36,907 bases of DNA, taken from contig JANYJA010000141.1 of the NCBI GenBank assembly GCA_025358575.1, positions 1 through 36,907 of the forward strand, given 5' to 3'. The stretch is from Terriglobia bacterium (lineage in GTDB: Bacteria > Acidobacteriota > Terriglobia > Bryobacterales > Bryobacteraceae). The notes below the pieces were generated by a model. The model made no database searches and was not told the origin of the DNA. It was given only the letters and a program-made list of their open reading frames with translations. Every line of letters starts with the position of its first letter. Positions within the stretch are counted from its first letter, which is position 1. Position numbers and translations under genes: made by a program. Shown here one piece after another: positions 1 through 8,589 of this stretch.

Positions 1-1
1 C

Positions 2-607
2 TCTATTAAGGTTAGCTACAAAACAGCGTGGTATTTGTGCCATCGCATCCGCAAGGCAATGACTGAAACGGAACCAGATAAGCTTTCCGGTACGGTGGAA
101 TGCGACGAGTCCTACATTGGCGGCAAGCGCCGTCACGTCGGATCTGGTTATGTTGGCAATAAGACCATGGTACTTGGGGCACTTCAACGCGGCGGTGAAG
201 TTCGCCTTCGCGTGGAAACGCGCACTAAACGGGGAGATAAGAAGGTTCTCCACGGATTCATCGCTGAAACCACAGAAGGGAATACCGAAAAAATCTACAC
301 CGATGACAACCCTGGATACATCGGTATTGCTGATGCGGATACTGAGCACCACAGCGTCAATCACAGCATGGAAGAGTGGGTTCGTGGCGACGTTCACACG
401 AACGGCATCGAGGGTGTGTGGTCGCTGTTCAAGAGATCCATCGTCGGGTCCTACCATCAGGTGAGCGCGAAGCACCTTGACCGCTATCTTGAAGAGTTTG
501 AGTGGCGTTTCAATCAACGTGAAAACCCTTTCCTGTTCCGTGACACGATGTGCCGACTGTTGACTACGGAGAAGATGGAGTATAAAACACTCATCGAGTC
601 ATCCTAA
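2..607 (+). mobile_element. IS1595/ISXO2-type transposase, 5' end cut by the window edge
   Basis: DDE-type transposase catalytic domain of the ISXO2 type, which cuts and rejoins the ends of its insertion sequence. The frame is open from base 2 and reads SIKVSYKTAWYLCHRIRKAM through the first possible in-window start, a TTG at 35, so the true N-terminus (normally a zinc-ribbon region) lies outside. Counting from that TTG, the first catalytic Asp is in ECDESYIGG (D24), the second in IYTDDNPGY (D90), and the third position lies in HTNGIEGVWSLFKR (N123 or E126), followed by the usual tail with EFEWRFNQR. The catalytic core looks intact. The stop is 9 bp from the stop of the converging gene, leaving almost no room for the usual right terminal repeat. 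No terminal repeats could be identified because the left end is missing. Confidence 0.9.
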
Positions 608-616
608 AAACCACCG

Positions 617-1390
617 TTAATTACAAAAATGCCACACTGCTTGTTTTAAATCTGCCGAAGAATTTAGGTCCGAGAACCAAGAACAGAAATAGGAATAAAA
701 AACCTCGTGGTTCTCGTTGTTCCACGCCATGCCAACGGTAAAATACATCTTATAAGTACCTTTCTTTAGGCCCTCCAATTGTTCCGCAGTTAGAGGCTCA
801 CTGACCGCCGTTGACCACTGTTCCTGACCAACTCCAATTGTAGGCCCCCCACCTTTAAACTTTGTGTACGCGTCTTCGATCCCCTTTCTCAACACCGTCA
901 TAAGGCGGCTATCCGGGTTCTTCTTGGCGTCGAGGCATATGAGCATCCCCCAGGACTGTGTATCCAATACTGGCCTGTTTCCTCTATTGAATAAGTGGTA
1001 GTTCATTTGAAATCTCTCCCCAACCCTCAGTAACGTGTCGCTGGTACGCAATATTTCTTTTTTCTCAAGCTGCATGAATCCACCGCTATCATTGTGATAT
1101 TGCGGCCCGTTGGGTACGGATTTCGCTGTGGACGGCCGTTGCGTGGTCGCACTGACGGCCTTCTCTATGCGATCCAGTTGTGCCGACACTTGGGCTCCGG
1201 AATCGAGCCCGCGCTTCACTGCGACGCCAGAGAATACCGCGCCAACGATAACCATTAGAAAGAAAAATAACTTGTGCTTCCAATGGCTCAATTTGAGCCC
1301 CACCCAGGCAAGGCCGCACTGGATAAAAAAGTTTGCAACCGCAATCGCGATGTCCGTGTTTGGTGGGGACCAAACGAAGGTAAAGGGCAT
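617..1390 (-). CDS. Hypothetical membrane-anchored protein
   Basis: A 257-residue protein I do not recognise. The N-terminus has two hydrophobic segments, about residues 10-30 (IAIAVANFFIQCGLAWVGL) and 39-58 (FFFLMVIVGAVFSGVAV). A short polar linker that may form a coiled coil follows (QLDRIEKAV), then a soluble domain of about 170 residues rich in aromatic residues (FQMNYHLFNRG, GTYKMYFTVGMAW). The start at 1390 (MPFTFVW) is preferred over an upstream TTG at 1429 because it is an ATG just before the first membrane segment; neither has a clear ribosome site. The gene converges on the IS1595-type transposase with 9 bp between stops and lies next to an IS630 relic. It could be a passenger gene of the IS or a host gene whose 3' end was altered by insertion. 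Confidence 0.6.
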   Translation of the reverse strand: MPFTFVWSPPNTDIAIAVANFFIQCGLAWVGLKLSHWKHKLFFFLMVIVGAVFSGVAVKRGLDSGAQVSAQLDRIEKAVSATTQRPSTAKSVPNGPQYHNDSGGFMQLEKKEILRTSDTLLRVGERFQMNYHLFNRGNRPVLDTQSWGMLICLDAKKNPDSRLMTVLRKGIEDAYTKFKGGGPTIGVGQEQWSTAVSEPLTAEQLEGLKKGTYKMYFTVGMAWNNENHEVFYSYFCSWFSDLNSSADLKQAVWHFCN

Positions 1391-1928
1391 ACCGGAAAGT
1401 CTAACACGGGCCTTGTGTGAAGTATACAATCACGCACTTATCAGTGCCACCAAAGCGGTAGAGAGAATCGAAATGCCAAAGACTCCAGAAGAAGAAGTCG
1501 TGTCTGTCCTAGTCCGAAGAACCGGACTTTCCCCGGAACGAATAGCGCCCGAAGCTTCTTGCCATCGCAGAAGAAACGGGCCGCTCCGAAGCAGATCCTG
1601 ACTGTTGGAGAGTTGACCCGTGCTGCCCGTGAGGGGTGTTTGCGATCCCACTAGCAGCGGTCCCGCTGATTTTGTTAGCACGAATGAGGCGGTGAGTATC
1701 GGAGTAGGTTCGGCGGAACGGTCATGCTGATTTCGAGTAGGCCCGAATATACTTGCGAAGCTTGTTGCCAGAATCGATCAACGACTTAATCGCGGGCTGC
1801 TGTACGCTTTAAAGAGAGCCGAGGCATCGCGGCGCGGGTGGGTGATGTCTTCAAGTGGTGGATTGCCCGACTCACGCTCTTTTTTGCCCCCCGCTTCACA
1901 TCGATAAAGCCTTACGTTTGAGGGCTGA
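1391..1928. other. Long intergenic stretch between the accessory patch and ispH
   Basis: About 540 bp without a convincing intact gene. Open frames on both strands have low-complexity, unrecognisable translations and no good ribosome sites. The part at 1655-1808 is recognisable as decayed IS630-type transposase on the minus strand (listed separately). The right end carries the ispH promoter. I see no tRNA, CRISPR or clear hairpin. Confidence 0.5.
1655..1808 (-). pseudogene. Decayed C-terminus of an IS630-type transposase
   Basis: Reading the minus strand from about 1808 gives NKLRKYIRAYSKSA, then a TGA at 1724-1722, then in the same frame PFRRTYSDTHRLIRANKISG. Together this matches the usual end of one IS630 transposase group, where the tail reads roughly KLRKYI-AYSKSARPFRWTYSDP-RRI. 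The TGA stands where a CGA arginine codon is expected, so a single C-to-T change explains it. Upstream the frame is closed by TAA at 1811-1809 and no catalytic Asp or Glu motif remains. It is a truncated, mutated relic. Family assignment rests on recalled sequence patterns. Confidence 0.5.
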
Positions 1929-1934
1929 TATAAT
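1926..1934 (+). promoter_or_regulatory. Extended -10 promoter of the ispH-shc-hpnA operon
   Basis: TGATATAAT at 1926-1934 is a consensus TATAAT with the TGn extension, 26 bp before the ispH ATG. No good -35 box lies at the right spacing (1906-1911 is aaagcc), as expected for extended -10 promoters. The predicted transcript would start near 1941 with a leader of about 20 nt carrying the AGGAAAAT ribosome site. Confidence 0.6.
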
Positions 1935-1960
1935 GTTCAATTCAGCTAAACAGGAAAATT

Positions 1961-2968
1961 ATGCCTCTGAAACCGATCGCCGCGAATGAGGGCAATGAGA
2001 AGAAAATCTACCTGCTAAAACCGCGGGGGTTTTGCGCTGGCGTGGTCCGCGCCATCGACGTAGTTCGGATTGCCCTTAACGAATATGGCCCGCCGGTGTA
2101 CGTCCGCAAAGAAATAGTGCACAACAAACACGTGGTGGATGAATTGCGCCAAGCGGGTGCGATTTTCGTGGAAGAACTGGACGAAATTCCAATGGGCGCG
2201 CGCGCTATCTACAGCGCTCATGGTGTCTCGCCGGACGTTCGTAAAGAAGCATTGCAACGCGGCTTGCAGGTAATTGATGCGACCTGCCCGCTGGTGACCA
2301 AGGTTCACGGCGAAGCCATTAAGTTTGCGCGCGAAAGCTATACAATCGTTCTGATTGGCCACAAAGATCACGACGAGGTGACCGGCACATTAGGCGAGGC
2401 ACCGACGCGGTCGCTTTTGGTGGAGTCCGTGGAAGACGTGGATGCACTGCGCGTGCCGCAAGATATTCCCGACGCATCCCGCGTAGCGTACTTGACACAG
2501 ACTACGCTGAGCCTGGATGAGACTCGCGACATCATGGCACGATTGCAAGAGCGATTCCCACTTATCAAAGGCCCGAAGACGCAGGACATCTGTTATGCAA
2601 CCGAGAACCGGCAGATGGCGGTGAAGGGAGTGGCCTCCTTCTGCGATCTGGTTTTGGTGGTGGGCTCGGCGAACAGCTCGAATTCCAAGCGCCTGGTGGA
2701 AGTGAGTGAAAAATTCGGTGTTCGCGGGTATCTGGTGAACGACTGGAGCGATGTGAATCCACAGTGGCTCGACGGCATCAAAAACATTGCGGTTACAGCC
2801 GGCGCGTCGGCACCCGAACATCTAGTGCAGGAATTGGTTGAGGCATTGCAGAATCAGGGTTTCACGGCTTTAGAAGAAGTAGAACTGGTGGAGGAGGACG
2901 TGCGGTTTTCGCTGCCCGCGGAACTGCTGCACGCCCCGGCTGCACTGACAACGATTTCGGCTCGATGA
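1961..2968 (+). CDS. ispH: 4-hydroxy-3-methylbut-2-enyl diphosphate reductase (IspH/LytB)
   Basis: Last enzyme of the MEP isoprenoid pathway: it reductively dehydrates HMBPP to isopentenyl and dimethylallyl diphosphate in the cytosol, using a [4Fe-4S] cluster. All hallmarks are visible: PRGFCAGVVRAI with the first cluster Cys (C25), EIVHNKHVVDEL, YSAHGVSP, DATCPLVTKVH with the second Cys, IGHKDHDEV with the conserved His, LTQTTLS, and DICYATENRQ with the third Cys and the E-N-R-Q region, then VGSANSSNS for diphosphate binding. The 335-residue length is normal. An AGGA ribosome site lies before ATG 1961. It is first in an operon with squalene-hopene cyclase 13 bp downstream, placing precursor supply next to triterpenoid synthesis. 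Confidence 0.97.
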   Translation: MPLKPIAANEGNEKKIYLLKPRGFCAGVVRAIDVVRIALNEYGPPVYVRKEIVHNKHVVDELRQAGAIFVEELDEIPMGARAIYSAHGVSPDVRKEALQRGLQVIDATCPLVTKVHGEAIKFARESYTIVLIGHKDHDEVTGTLGEAPTRSLLVESVEDVDALRVPQDIPDASRVAYLTQTTLSLDETRDIMARLQERFPLIKGPKTQDICYATENRQMAVKGVASFCDLVLVVGSANSSNSKRLVEVSEKFGVRGYLVNDWSDVNPQWLDGIKNIAVTAGASAPEHLVQELVEALQNQGFTALEEVELVEEDVRFSLPAELLHAPAALTTISAR

Positions 2969-2981
2969 GAGAGTTTTCTCA

Positions 2982-4937
2982 ATGAGTGCCAAGGCACGGT
3001 TACAAGAAACGCTCCTGCAAACGCTGAACGGTTCCATACGCCGGGCGGCGGAAAATCTGCTGATGCAGCAGCATCCGGACGGCTATTGGTGCGCGGAACT
3101 TACAGCGGATACCACGCTAGAATCGGATTATATACTTCTCGAACTGTGGCTGAATCCGCCGCAAAGCGGAGTGTGGAATCCTCCATCGCGGGCTCGCATC
3201 GACAAAGCGGCACAGTCGATTTTGGCGCGGCAACTTCCAGACGGCGGCTTCAACATCTACGTGGAAGGGCCGAGCGAAATCAGTGCCACCGTCAAAGCTT
3301 ATTTCGCCCTGAAGCTCGCGGGTATACCGATGACCGATGCGCGCATGGTGCTGGCCCGCGAACGAATCGTCGCTCTTGGCGGCATCCAGGCGGCGAATAG
3401 CTATGTCAAAGTCAATCTGAATTTGTTCGACCTTTACCCGCGCGAGCATTGCCCCAGCATTCCGCCGGAAATCGTTCTGCTGCCGGGCAAAGTGCTGTAC
3501 CAGATGTCGTCGTGGACACGCGCCATTCTAGTGGCCCTCGCGATCGTGCATGCGCACAATCCACGGCGTCCGGTTCCGGAAGGTTTCAACCTCGACGAAC
3601 TATTCGTTCCGGACAAGAGTTGCGCCCTTCCAGGCGATGACTCATGGCTCACGCTTCGCAAGGTGTTTTTCGAGTCGGACAAGATTCTCAAGCTATGGGA
3701 AAAATATGGGTTCTCGCGCATTCGCCGCATTGCAATTCGTAAGTGCGAGCATTGGATGCTGGAGCGATTCAAGAATTCGGATGGCTTGGGGGCGATCTAC
3801 CCGCCCATGATGTACGCCATCATGGCCCTCGATGTTCTGGGCTATGCGCCGGATCATCCGCTGCGCGTGGAAGCTCTGACGCAGTTTATGAAGCTGCTGG
3901 TGGATGACGGCGACCGTTTCTTTTTTCAGCCCTGCTTCTCGCCCATTTGGGACACGTCGATTGCCGCTTATGCGCTGGGCGAAGCGGGGTACGGAAATGC
4001 CCCCCAGTTGCAAAAAGCCGGTGATTGGATACTCAGCAAGGAAATTCGTCGAAAGGGCGATTGGTCGGTTAAGCGGCCTAACACGGAGCCTTCCGGGTGG
4101 GCTTTCGAATTCAATAACGAGTTTTATCCCGACATCGACGACGCTGGAATGGTGATGCTAAGCCTGCGGCATGCCCACGCGACTAACGAGTCGGCGCAGT
4201 TAGCGTGCCAGCGGCGAGCGATTGACTGGCTGCTCGCCATGCAATCGCGCGATGGCGGATGGGCGGCATTCGACGTCGATAACAACTGGGAATTTCTGAG
4301 TCAGGTTCCGTTTGCCGATCACAACGCCATGCTGGATCCGACCTGCGCCGATATCACCGGGCGAGTGCTGGAATCGTTGGCAGCGCATGGCGTTGAAAAG
4401 AATCATCCCGCGGTGCGGCGTGGCGTGGAATATCTGATTCGCACTCAAGAGGCGGACGGCAGTTGGTACGGAAGGTGGGGCGTGGCCTATGTCTACGGCA
4501 CGTGCTTCGCCCTGCGCGGTCTTGCGGCATCTGGCGAGGACGATCTTGAGCCCCACATTCAGAGAGCCAACGAATGGTTGCGCGCCTGCCAGCATGCCGA
4601 TGGCGGATGGGGCGAAAGCTGCGCCAGTTATGACAACGGAATCTACACTTCCGGGGCGAGCACGCCTTCGCAGACCGCGTGGGCGTTAATGGGATTGATG
4701 TCGGGCGGTGACGTGACTAGTTCCAGCTTGCAGCACGGCATCGATTACTTACTGGAAACGCAGCGGCCGGACGGCGCGTGGAGCGAAGAACTCGCGACGG
4801 GGACGGGCTTTCCAAAAGTCTTCTACTTGAACTACCATCTGTATCAACTTTATTTCCCGCTGATGGCTCTCGCCACATTCCGAAAGGTGAAGTCGGCGCA
4901 GCTTGCCGGCGCATCCATGGCGGGAGCGCAGCGGTAA
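2982..4937 (+). CDS. shc: Squalene-hopene cyclase
   Basis: Class II triterpene cyclase that folds squalene into hopene/hopanol at the inner membrane, the first committed step of hopanoid synthesis. The protonating DXDD motif is present as DIDD at residues 384-387, equivalent to D374-D377 of the Alicyclobacillus enzyme, inside FYPDIDDAGM. Several QW repeats are seen: QQHPDGYWCAEL near the N-terminus, RQLPDGGFNIY, MQSRDGGWAAFD, RTQEADGSWYGRWG and CQHADGGWGES. The length of 651 residues is typical. The ATG at 2982 follows a GAGAGAG ribosome site. It lies 13 bp after ispH and 3 bp before hpnA, so translation is probably coupled. No hpnC/D/E squalene synthesis genes occur in the window. Confidence 0.97.
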   Translation: MSAKARLQETLLQTLNGSIRRAAENLLMQQHPDGYWCAELTADTTLESDYILLELWLNPPQSGVWNPPSRARIDKAAQSILARQLPDGGFNIYVEGPSEISATVKAYFALKLAGIPMTDARMVLARERIVALGGIQAANSYVKVNLNLFDLYPREHCPSIPPEIVLLPGKVLYQMSSWTRAILVALAIVHAHNPRRPVPEGFNLDELFVPDKSCALPGDDSWLTLRKVFFESDKILKLWEKYGFSRIRRIAIRKCEHWMLERFKNSDGLGAIYPPMMYAIMALDVLGYAPDHPLRVEALTQFMKLLVDDGDRFFFQPCFSPIWDTSIAAYALGEAGYGNAPQLQKAGDWILSKEIRRKGDWSVKRPNTEPSGWAFEFNNEFYPDIDDAGMVMLSLRHAHATNESAQLACQRRAIDWLLAMQSRDGGWAAFDVDNNWEFLSQVPFADHNAMLDPTCADITGRVLESLAAHGVEKNHPAVRRGVEYLIRTQEADGSWYGRWGVAYVYGTCFALRGLAASGEDDLEPHIQRANEWLRACQHADGGWGESCASYDNGIYTSGASTPSQTAWALMGLMSGGDVTSSSLQHGIDYLLETQRPDGAWSEELATGTGFPKVFYLNYHLYQLYFPLMALATFRKVKSAQLAGASMAGAQR

Positions 4938-4940
4938 CGG

Positions 4941-5915
4941 TTGCGCCCGACTCTGGTCACTGGCGCTTCCGGATTTATCGGCTGGCACGTTGCGCGCGCT
5001 CTTCTTGAGCGAGGCCACACGGTGCGAGCGCTGGCGCGTCCGAACAGCAAAATCGGGGGGCTTGCAATCGAAAAGGCGACCGGCGACCTTCGCGACGCCG
5101 ATTCACTTCAGCGTGCCGTCGCTGGTTGCGGGCTGGTCTTTCACGTGGCGGCCGACTACCGATTGTGGGCTGCCGATCCAACTGAGCTATATCAATCAAA
5201 CGTCGACGGTACTCGCAATCTTCTGGAAGCGGCGCGCGCCGCGGGGGTCGAAAGGTTCGTCTACACCAGCACAGTCGGCTGCATCGGCATTCCTCCGGGG
5301 GGCGTGGGCGACGAGACGCAGCCCGTTGCGATTGAACAGATGTCCGGGGCTTACAAGCGTTCTAAGTTCCTGGCGGAGCAGGTTGCGCTTGAGTTCGCGC
5401 GCGCCGGTTTCCCGGTGGTCATCGTGAACCCCACGGCCCCGGTGGGCGACCACGACGTGAAGCCTACTCCTACCGGCAAGATCATCCTCGATTTCATCAG
5501 AGGTGACATGCCAGCCTATATCGATACCGGATTAAACTTGGTTGACGTGCGTGATGTGGCGCTGGGTCACGTACTCGCCGCTGAAAAAGGGCGGGTGGGG
5601 GAACGGTACATATTGGGTAACCGGAACATGACGCTGCGCGAGATTCTGGAGATGATGGCGCGGATTACGGGTAAGAAGGCACCCACGATTCAGCTTCCAT
5701 ATGCGGTGGCGTATGCCGCGGGCGTGGTGACGACGGCTTGGGCGAAGGTTTCGGGGAAGCCGCCACGCGCACCGCTCGATGCGGTAAAGATGGCGCGGAA
5801 GAAGATGTTCGTGAGCCACGCGAAGGCCGAGCGCGAGCTTGGGTTTCATCCGGGACCCGTGGAAGATGCTTTGCGCCGAGCGGTGGAGTGGTTTGACGAA
5901 TCGTTCAGTGCCTAA
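4941..5915 (+). CDS. hpnA: Hopanoid-associated sugar epimerase HpnA
   Basis: Short-chain dehydrogenase/epimerase of the extended SDR type, linked to hopanoid clusters and thought to act on the sugar-derived side chain of extended hopanoids. The NAD(P)-binding motif TGASGFIG is at residues 6-13. The catalytic Ser-Tyr-Lys set shows as YTSTVG followed by YKRSK. VNPTAPVG and NLVDVRDVA are typical of HpnA. The 324-residue length fits the family. The start is a TTG at 4941, 3 bp after the shc stop; it gives the standard N-terminus RPTLVTGASG, and no better ATG lies nearby. Last gene of the ispH-shc-hpnA operon; convergent with tsaB. Confidence 0.93.
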   Translation: MRPTLVTGASGFIGWHVARALLERGHTVRALARPNSKIGGLAIEKATGDLRDADSLQRAVAGCGLVFHVAADYRLWAADPTELYQSNVDGTRNLLEAARAAGVERFVYTSTVGCIGIPPGGVGDETQPVAIEQMSGAYKRSKFLAEQVALEFARAGFPVVIVNPTAPVGDHDVKPTPTGKIILDFIRGDMPAYIDTGLNLVDVRDVALGHVLAAEKGRVGERYILGNRNMTLREILEMMARITGKKAPTIQLPYAVAYAAGVVTTAWAKVSGKPPRAPLDAVKMARKKMFVSHAKAERELGFHPGPVEDALRRAVEWFDESFSA

Positions 5916-5929
5916 ACTTTGCGCAAAGT
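5916..5929. terminator. Short palindrome between convergent hpnA and tsaB
   Basis: ACTTTGCGCAAAGT is a perfect 14-bp palindrome directly after the hpnA stop, followed by an AT-rich stretch. It could form only a small hairpin (5-bp stem, 4-nt loop), so it is a weak bidirectional terminator candidate or a chance palindrome. Confidence 0.3.
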
Positions 5930-5956
5930 ATTCTTCTATATTCAGTGAGAGTTAAC

Positions 5957-6604
5957 CTACGGTTTGAACAGCAGCTCGGCATCGGAACGCCGGACATAGT
6001 TGGCGTCAAGAAATGCCGAGTGGCGAGAGCGCCGGGCTGCGATGGAGCCGATAGAGGAAGCAATCGCGCGCGGGGCGTTGATTACAGAGCAGTCGGCGAA
6101 ACGAGTGCCGCTCAGCGCGGGGCGGAATGGTGCAAAGTCGTTGGCAATGAATTCGACCGGCCCTGGGGGAAGCTGGTCCAAAAACGCCGGGAATGGCAGG
6201 ACGGACTCAGCCATTGTGGCGTCGCCATAGAGAGCGGCGTAAACTTCACCGCGGCGGGCGTCGATGATGACGGCGCGGCGCGGACCGGTTCCGAACTCGG
6301 CGAGAGCTTCCAGATTCGAGACGCCGTCAGCAGGCTTGCCAGTAGCTTCGGCGAGTCCCGCAATGCATGCGAGACCGATACGAACGCCGGTAAAAGATCC
6401 GGGGCCGGAGGCAGCGGCGAAAAGAGCGATGTCGCTTACGCTGAGGCTATTCCGGCGCAGCAAACGCTCGATGTTCTCGAACAGAATGTGGCCAAAGCCG
6501 TCAGGCGCGTGCAGCGGGATCTGGTCGATTGTTTCAACGGCTGTGACAAGCGCAATGCTGCCGAATTCGCGCGTGGTATCGAGCGCAAGAATCAGCACGC
6601 TCAC
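5957..6604 (-). CDS. tsaB: tRNA threonylcarbamoyladenosine synthesis protein TsaB
   Basis: Non-catalytic ASKHA-fold partner that dimerises with TsaD and, with TsaE, places threonylcarbamoyl on A37 of ANN-decoding tRNAs. The N-terminus MSVLILALDTT is the family hallmark, followed by the GPGSFTGVRIGLA motif (about residues 68-80) and ALYGD-type strands. The 215-residue length is typical. The ATG overlaps the stop of the upstream DUF5060 gene by 4 bp, so the two are co-transcribed although functionally unrelated. TsaD and TsaE are not in the window. Confidence 0.92.
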   Translation of the reverse strand: MSVLILALDTTREFGSIALVTAVETIDQIPLHAPDGFGHILFENIERLLRRNSLSVSDIALFAAASGPGSFTGVRIGLACIAGLAEATGKPADGVSNLEALAEFGTGPRRAVIIDARRGEVYAALYGDATMAESVLPFPAFLDQLPPGPVEFIANDFAPFRPALSGTRFADCSVINAPRAIASSIGSIAARRSRHSAFLDANYVRRSDAELLFKP

Positions 6605-8385
6605 TGCGTCAGCTCGTAATTGCGATCAACCTGGTAGAGCTTGCCGAGAGCGTTTAACCCATAAGCGCGCAGGTGGATCGATCCGGGGATGCGACGCGCA
6701 ATATTGGATGGGATATCCAGGATTCCCTGGGGTCCGGTGCCGACGATTCGATAACTTTGCCCGTCCGCGGTTACTTCGGCGGTCCAGAGATAAAGCATGC
6801 TTTTATTGGCGCGCGTCTCGCGTTTGAGTTTGATTTTGTAGGGAGCCGCGCGGTGAATCGAGATGGAGTCCGATGAGGGATCGACAACGTCGAAGGGCAC
6901 CTTGGCAGGGTCGGATTCAATCTCCTGTTGCGGCACCAGTTGGGATTCGAACTTGTAACTCTTTAGAAGGGAGGCTTTATGGCCCTCCCGGTAGAGATGC
7001 AGCACCCAGTCGTGATTACGGTCGGGCGGCTCGCCGACGTAACGGTCGACTTTTTCGCTCTTGAAGTCCAACGATTCTCCCGTGACGGGGTTGAACCAGG
7101 TCACGTCGTATCTGTGCTTGGCATCAAGCTGGACTTCCACGGGACCGGGTTTTTCGACGTAGACAATGTATTCGACCTCTTCAAGCCCGAGCGCGCGGCC
7201 GCCGACCACATCGAAGAACGGCTCCAGTTCCCAGTGCCGCGTGCCGGAAAAGAATTTGTACCAGAAGGTCATTTGGCTGGCGGCCTCCTCGTTAGGGGTG
7301 GCGGCCTCCGGATACTGGCCATTCATGGCGGCGTTCCAGAGACGATGGCGAAATTCCTCCGTCGAGATGTGGGCTGTGGCGAAGTTATTGATGGCCGGCT
7401 GGGTGAAGATCTGATGTTCAATTGCGCCCACGGCGTTGTCTGATGAGGTGTAAGTCAGGAAGTGCATCCAACCGTCGTCGGCGAGCGGGGAGGAGGACGC
7501 AAAAGTACCGGTGGAGCGCGCGTGATGGTAGGGGTCATTTGCCTTTAGGAAATCACCGATTTCGCGCGTGAGATCCCGGCCGGAAGGGACCGAATCGAAG
7601 GCACCGAGCAGTTCCCAAGTGATGTTGAGGGGCGCAAATCGGGCGATGATGACACGGAGCAGAGCTTCACGCTGGCTGCGATCCGGGAATAAGCTAGCGA
7701 TTTGGCCGTGGGGGTCGAGGACCACATCGGCAACGATTCCTTTGCGGTTCATGAATTGAACGCGCCCATCGATTTCGCGAAGGTAAGCGGGATCGAAGCC
7801 ATTTTGAGGAGCGAGAGAGATCCGCAGGTGGTTGAATTTTTGGGTGGCGCGGTCGGTGACCGTTCGTTCGAAATCGGCGGGGGTGAGGGGATCGGGCAGG
7901 ACGGCGCCCATCCAAAGGTGAGGTTTTTGATAGCCGCTTGCGGCGTCGACGGTGTAGGAAAAATGGTGGGTGTTGGCGGGCTGGACAAAGCCGGGGGAGT
8001 CCGAAGCGGTGGCCGTGAAAACTCCTTGCTTCTCGTTGAAGGCAGAGATGTTACTGGTGACGCGGAAGTCCCAGGTGCCGGGTTCCAGAGGGGTGATACG
8101 GAGGACCATGCGAATGCCGCCATCCCAAAATGCCCCAACGCGATAAGTCTTGTGACTGGGCGCGCGGAATTCGGCGTGAAGATCGATGGATTGGTGGGGT
8201 TTCGGATGAATTGTGGCGTCGGCAGGGGAAAGATCGAAGGCGATGTCGCACGGCGAGAAGACAGGGGTTGCGGGACAAATTGTCTGAGCGGGAGCGGGAA
8301 GAAAAAGTGTAAAAAAGGCAGCCGCGACAAGCAGTGGCGCGTGGACGTGGAGCGTCATGCACTTATGGTAGCGTGGCGGCATCAT
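6601..8385 (-). CDS. Secreted DUF5060-type glycoside hydrolase-like protein
   Basis: Exported protein of about 594 residues. The start chosen is the ATG at 8385, which has GAGG five bases upstream; ATGs at 8418, 8382 and 8358 are alternatives. A signal peptide follows: a basic n-region (MMPPRYHK), a hydrophobic core (LLVAAAFFTLFLP) and likely cleavage near APAQT. Next is a beta-sandwich like DUF5060 (AEFRAPSHKTYRVGAFWDGG, PLEPGTWDFRVTS), then a region like the TIM barrel of DUF4038/apiosidase-like hydrolases (FNHLRISLAP, ADVVLDPHGQIA), and a C-terminal beta domain (YDVTWFNPVTGE). The stretch where relatives carry a catalytic Asn-Glu reads ITWELLGAFD, so activity is uncertain. A role in polysaccharide use outside the cytoplasm is inferred. 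Confidence 0.65.
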   Translation of the reverse strand: MMPPRYHKCMTLHVHAPLLVAAAFFTLFLPAPAQTICPATPVFSPCDIAFDLSPADATIHPKPHQSIDLHAEFRAPSHKTYRVGAFWDGGIRMVLRITPLEPGTWDFRVTSNISAFNEKQGVFTATASDSPGFVQPANTHHFSYTVDAASGYQKPHLWMGAVLPDPLTPADFERTVTDRATQKFNHLRISLAPQNGFDPAYLREIDGRVQFMNRKGIVADVVLDPHGQIASLFPDRSQREALLRVIIARFAPLNITWELLGAFDSVPSGRDLTREIGDFLKANDPYHHARSTGTFASSSPLADDGWMHFLTYTSSDNAVGAIEHQIFTQPAINNFATAHISTEEFRHRLWNAAMNGQYPEAATPNEEAASQMTFWYKFFSGTRHWELEPFFDVVGGRALGLEEVEYIVYVEKPGPVEVQLDAKHRYDVTWFNPVTGESLDFKSEKVDRYVGEPPDRNHDWVLHLYREGHKASLLKSYKFESQLVPQQEIESDPAKVPFDVVDPSSDSISIHRAAPYKIKLKRETRANKSMLYLWTAEVTADGQSYRIVGTGPQGILDIPSNIARRIPGSIHLRAYGLNALGKLYQVDRNYELTQ

Positions 8386-8534
8386 CGTTACCTCGCAACT
8401 AATTCGTAACTTCAGCATCTGATGGACTTATGCCGGGGGGAAAGCGCAGAAATCAGCACTAGGGTTTGCACCTTCCGTTTAGCTGGCTTATTGACCATAC
8501 AAGAAAGAAAACAAGCAGTTTAAGGGTTTTGGTA

Positions 8535-8561
8535 TTGCCCTTAGCCAAAATATCGTATGCT
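8535..8561 (+). promoter_or_regulatory. Candidate promoter of the radical-SAM lipid-synthase-like gene
   Basis: TTGCCC (8535-8540) and TATGCT (8556-8561) are separated by 15 bp and directly precede the repeat element. Spacing is short of the 17-bp ideal, so support is moderate. A TTGACC at 8491-8496 has no good -10 partner. Confidence 0.35.
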
Positions 8562-8589
8562 TTGGGATTATCCCAGAGTGTTATCCCAA
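8562..8589 (+). repeat. Inverted and direct repeat element in the leader of the radical-SAM gene
   Basis: TTGGGAT (8562-8568) and ATCCCAA (8583-8589) are inverted repeats. An inner TGGGA-TTA-TCCCA palindrome spans 8563-8575, and TTATCCCA occurs twice in direct orientation (8568-8575 and 8581-8588, period 13). The left arm can pair with either right arm, giving two exclusive hairpins. The second would include the first base of the AGGAG ribosome site's neighbourhood (8589-8593). This suits an operator or a leader switch; which one is not decidable from sequence. Confidence 0.45.

Noticed and set aside
1110-1601. Plus-strand open frame of 163 codons
   Set aside because: It runs antisense through the unknown membrane gene and the gap, with an unrecognisable, compositionally poor translation and no ribosome site.
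5945-6619. Plus-strand open frame of 224 codons opposite tsaB
   Set aside because: It is a shadow of tsaB; the minus-strand reading has all TsaB motifs.
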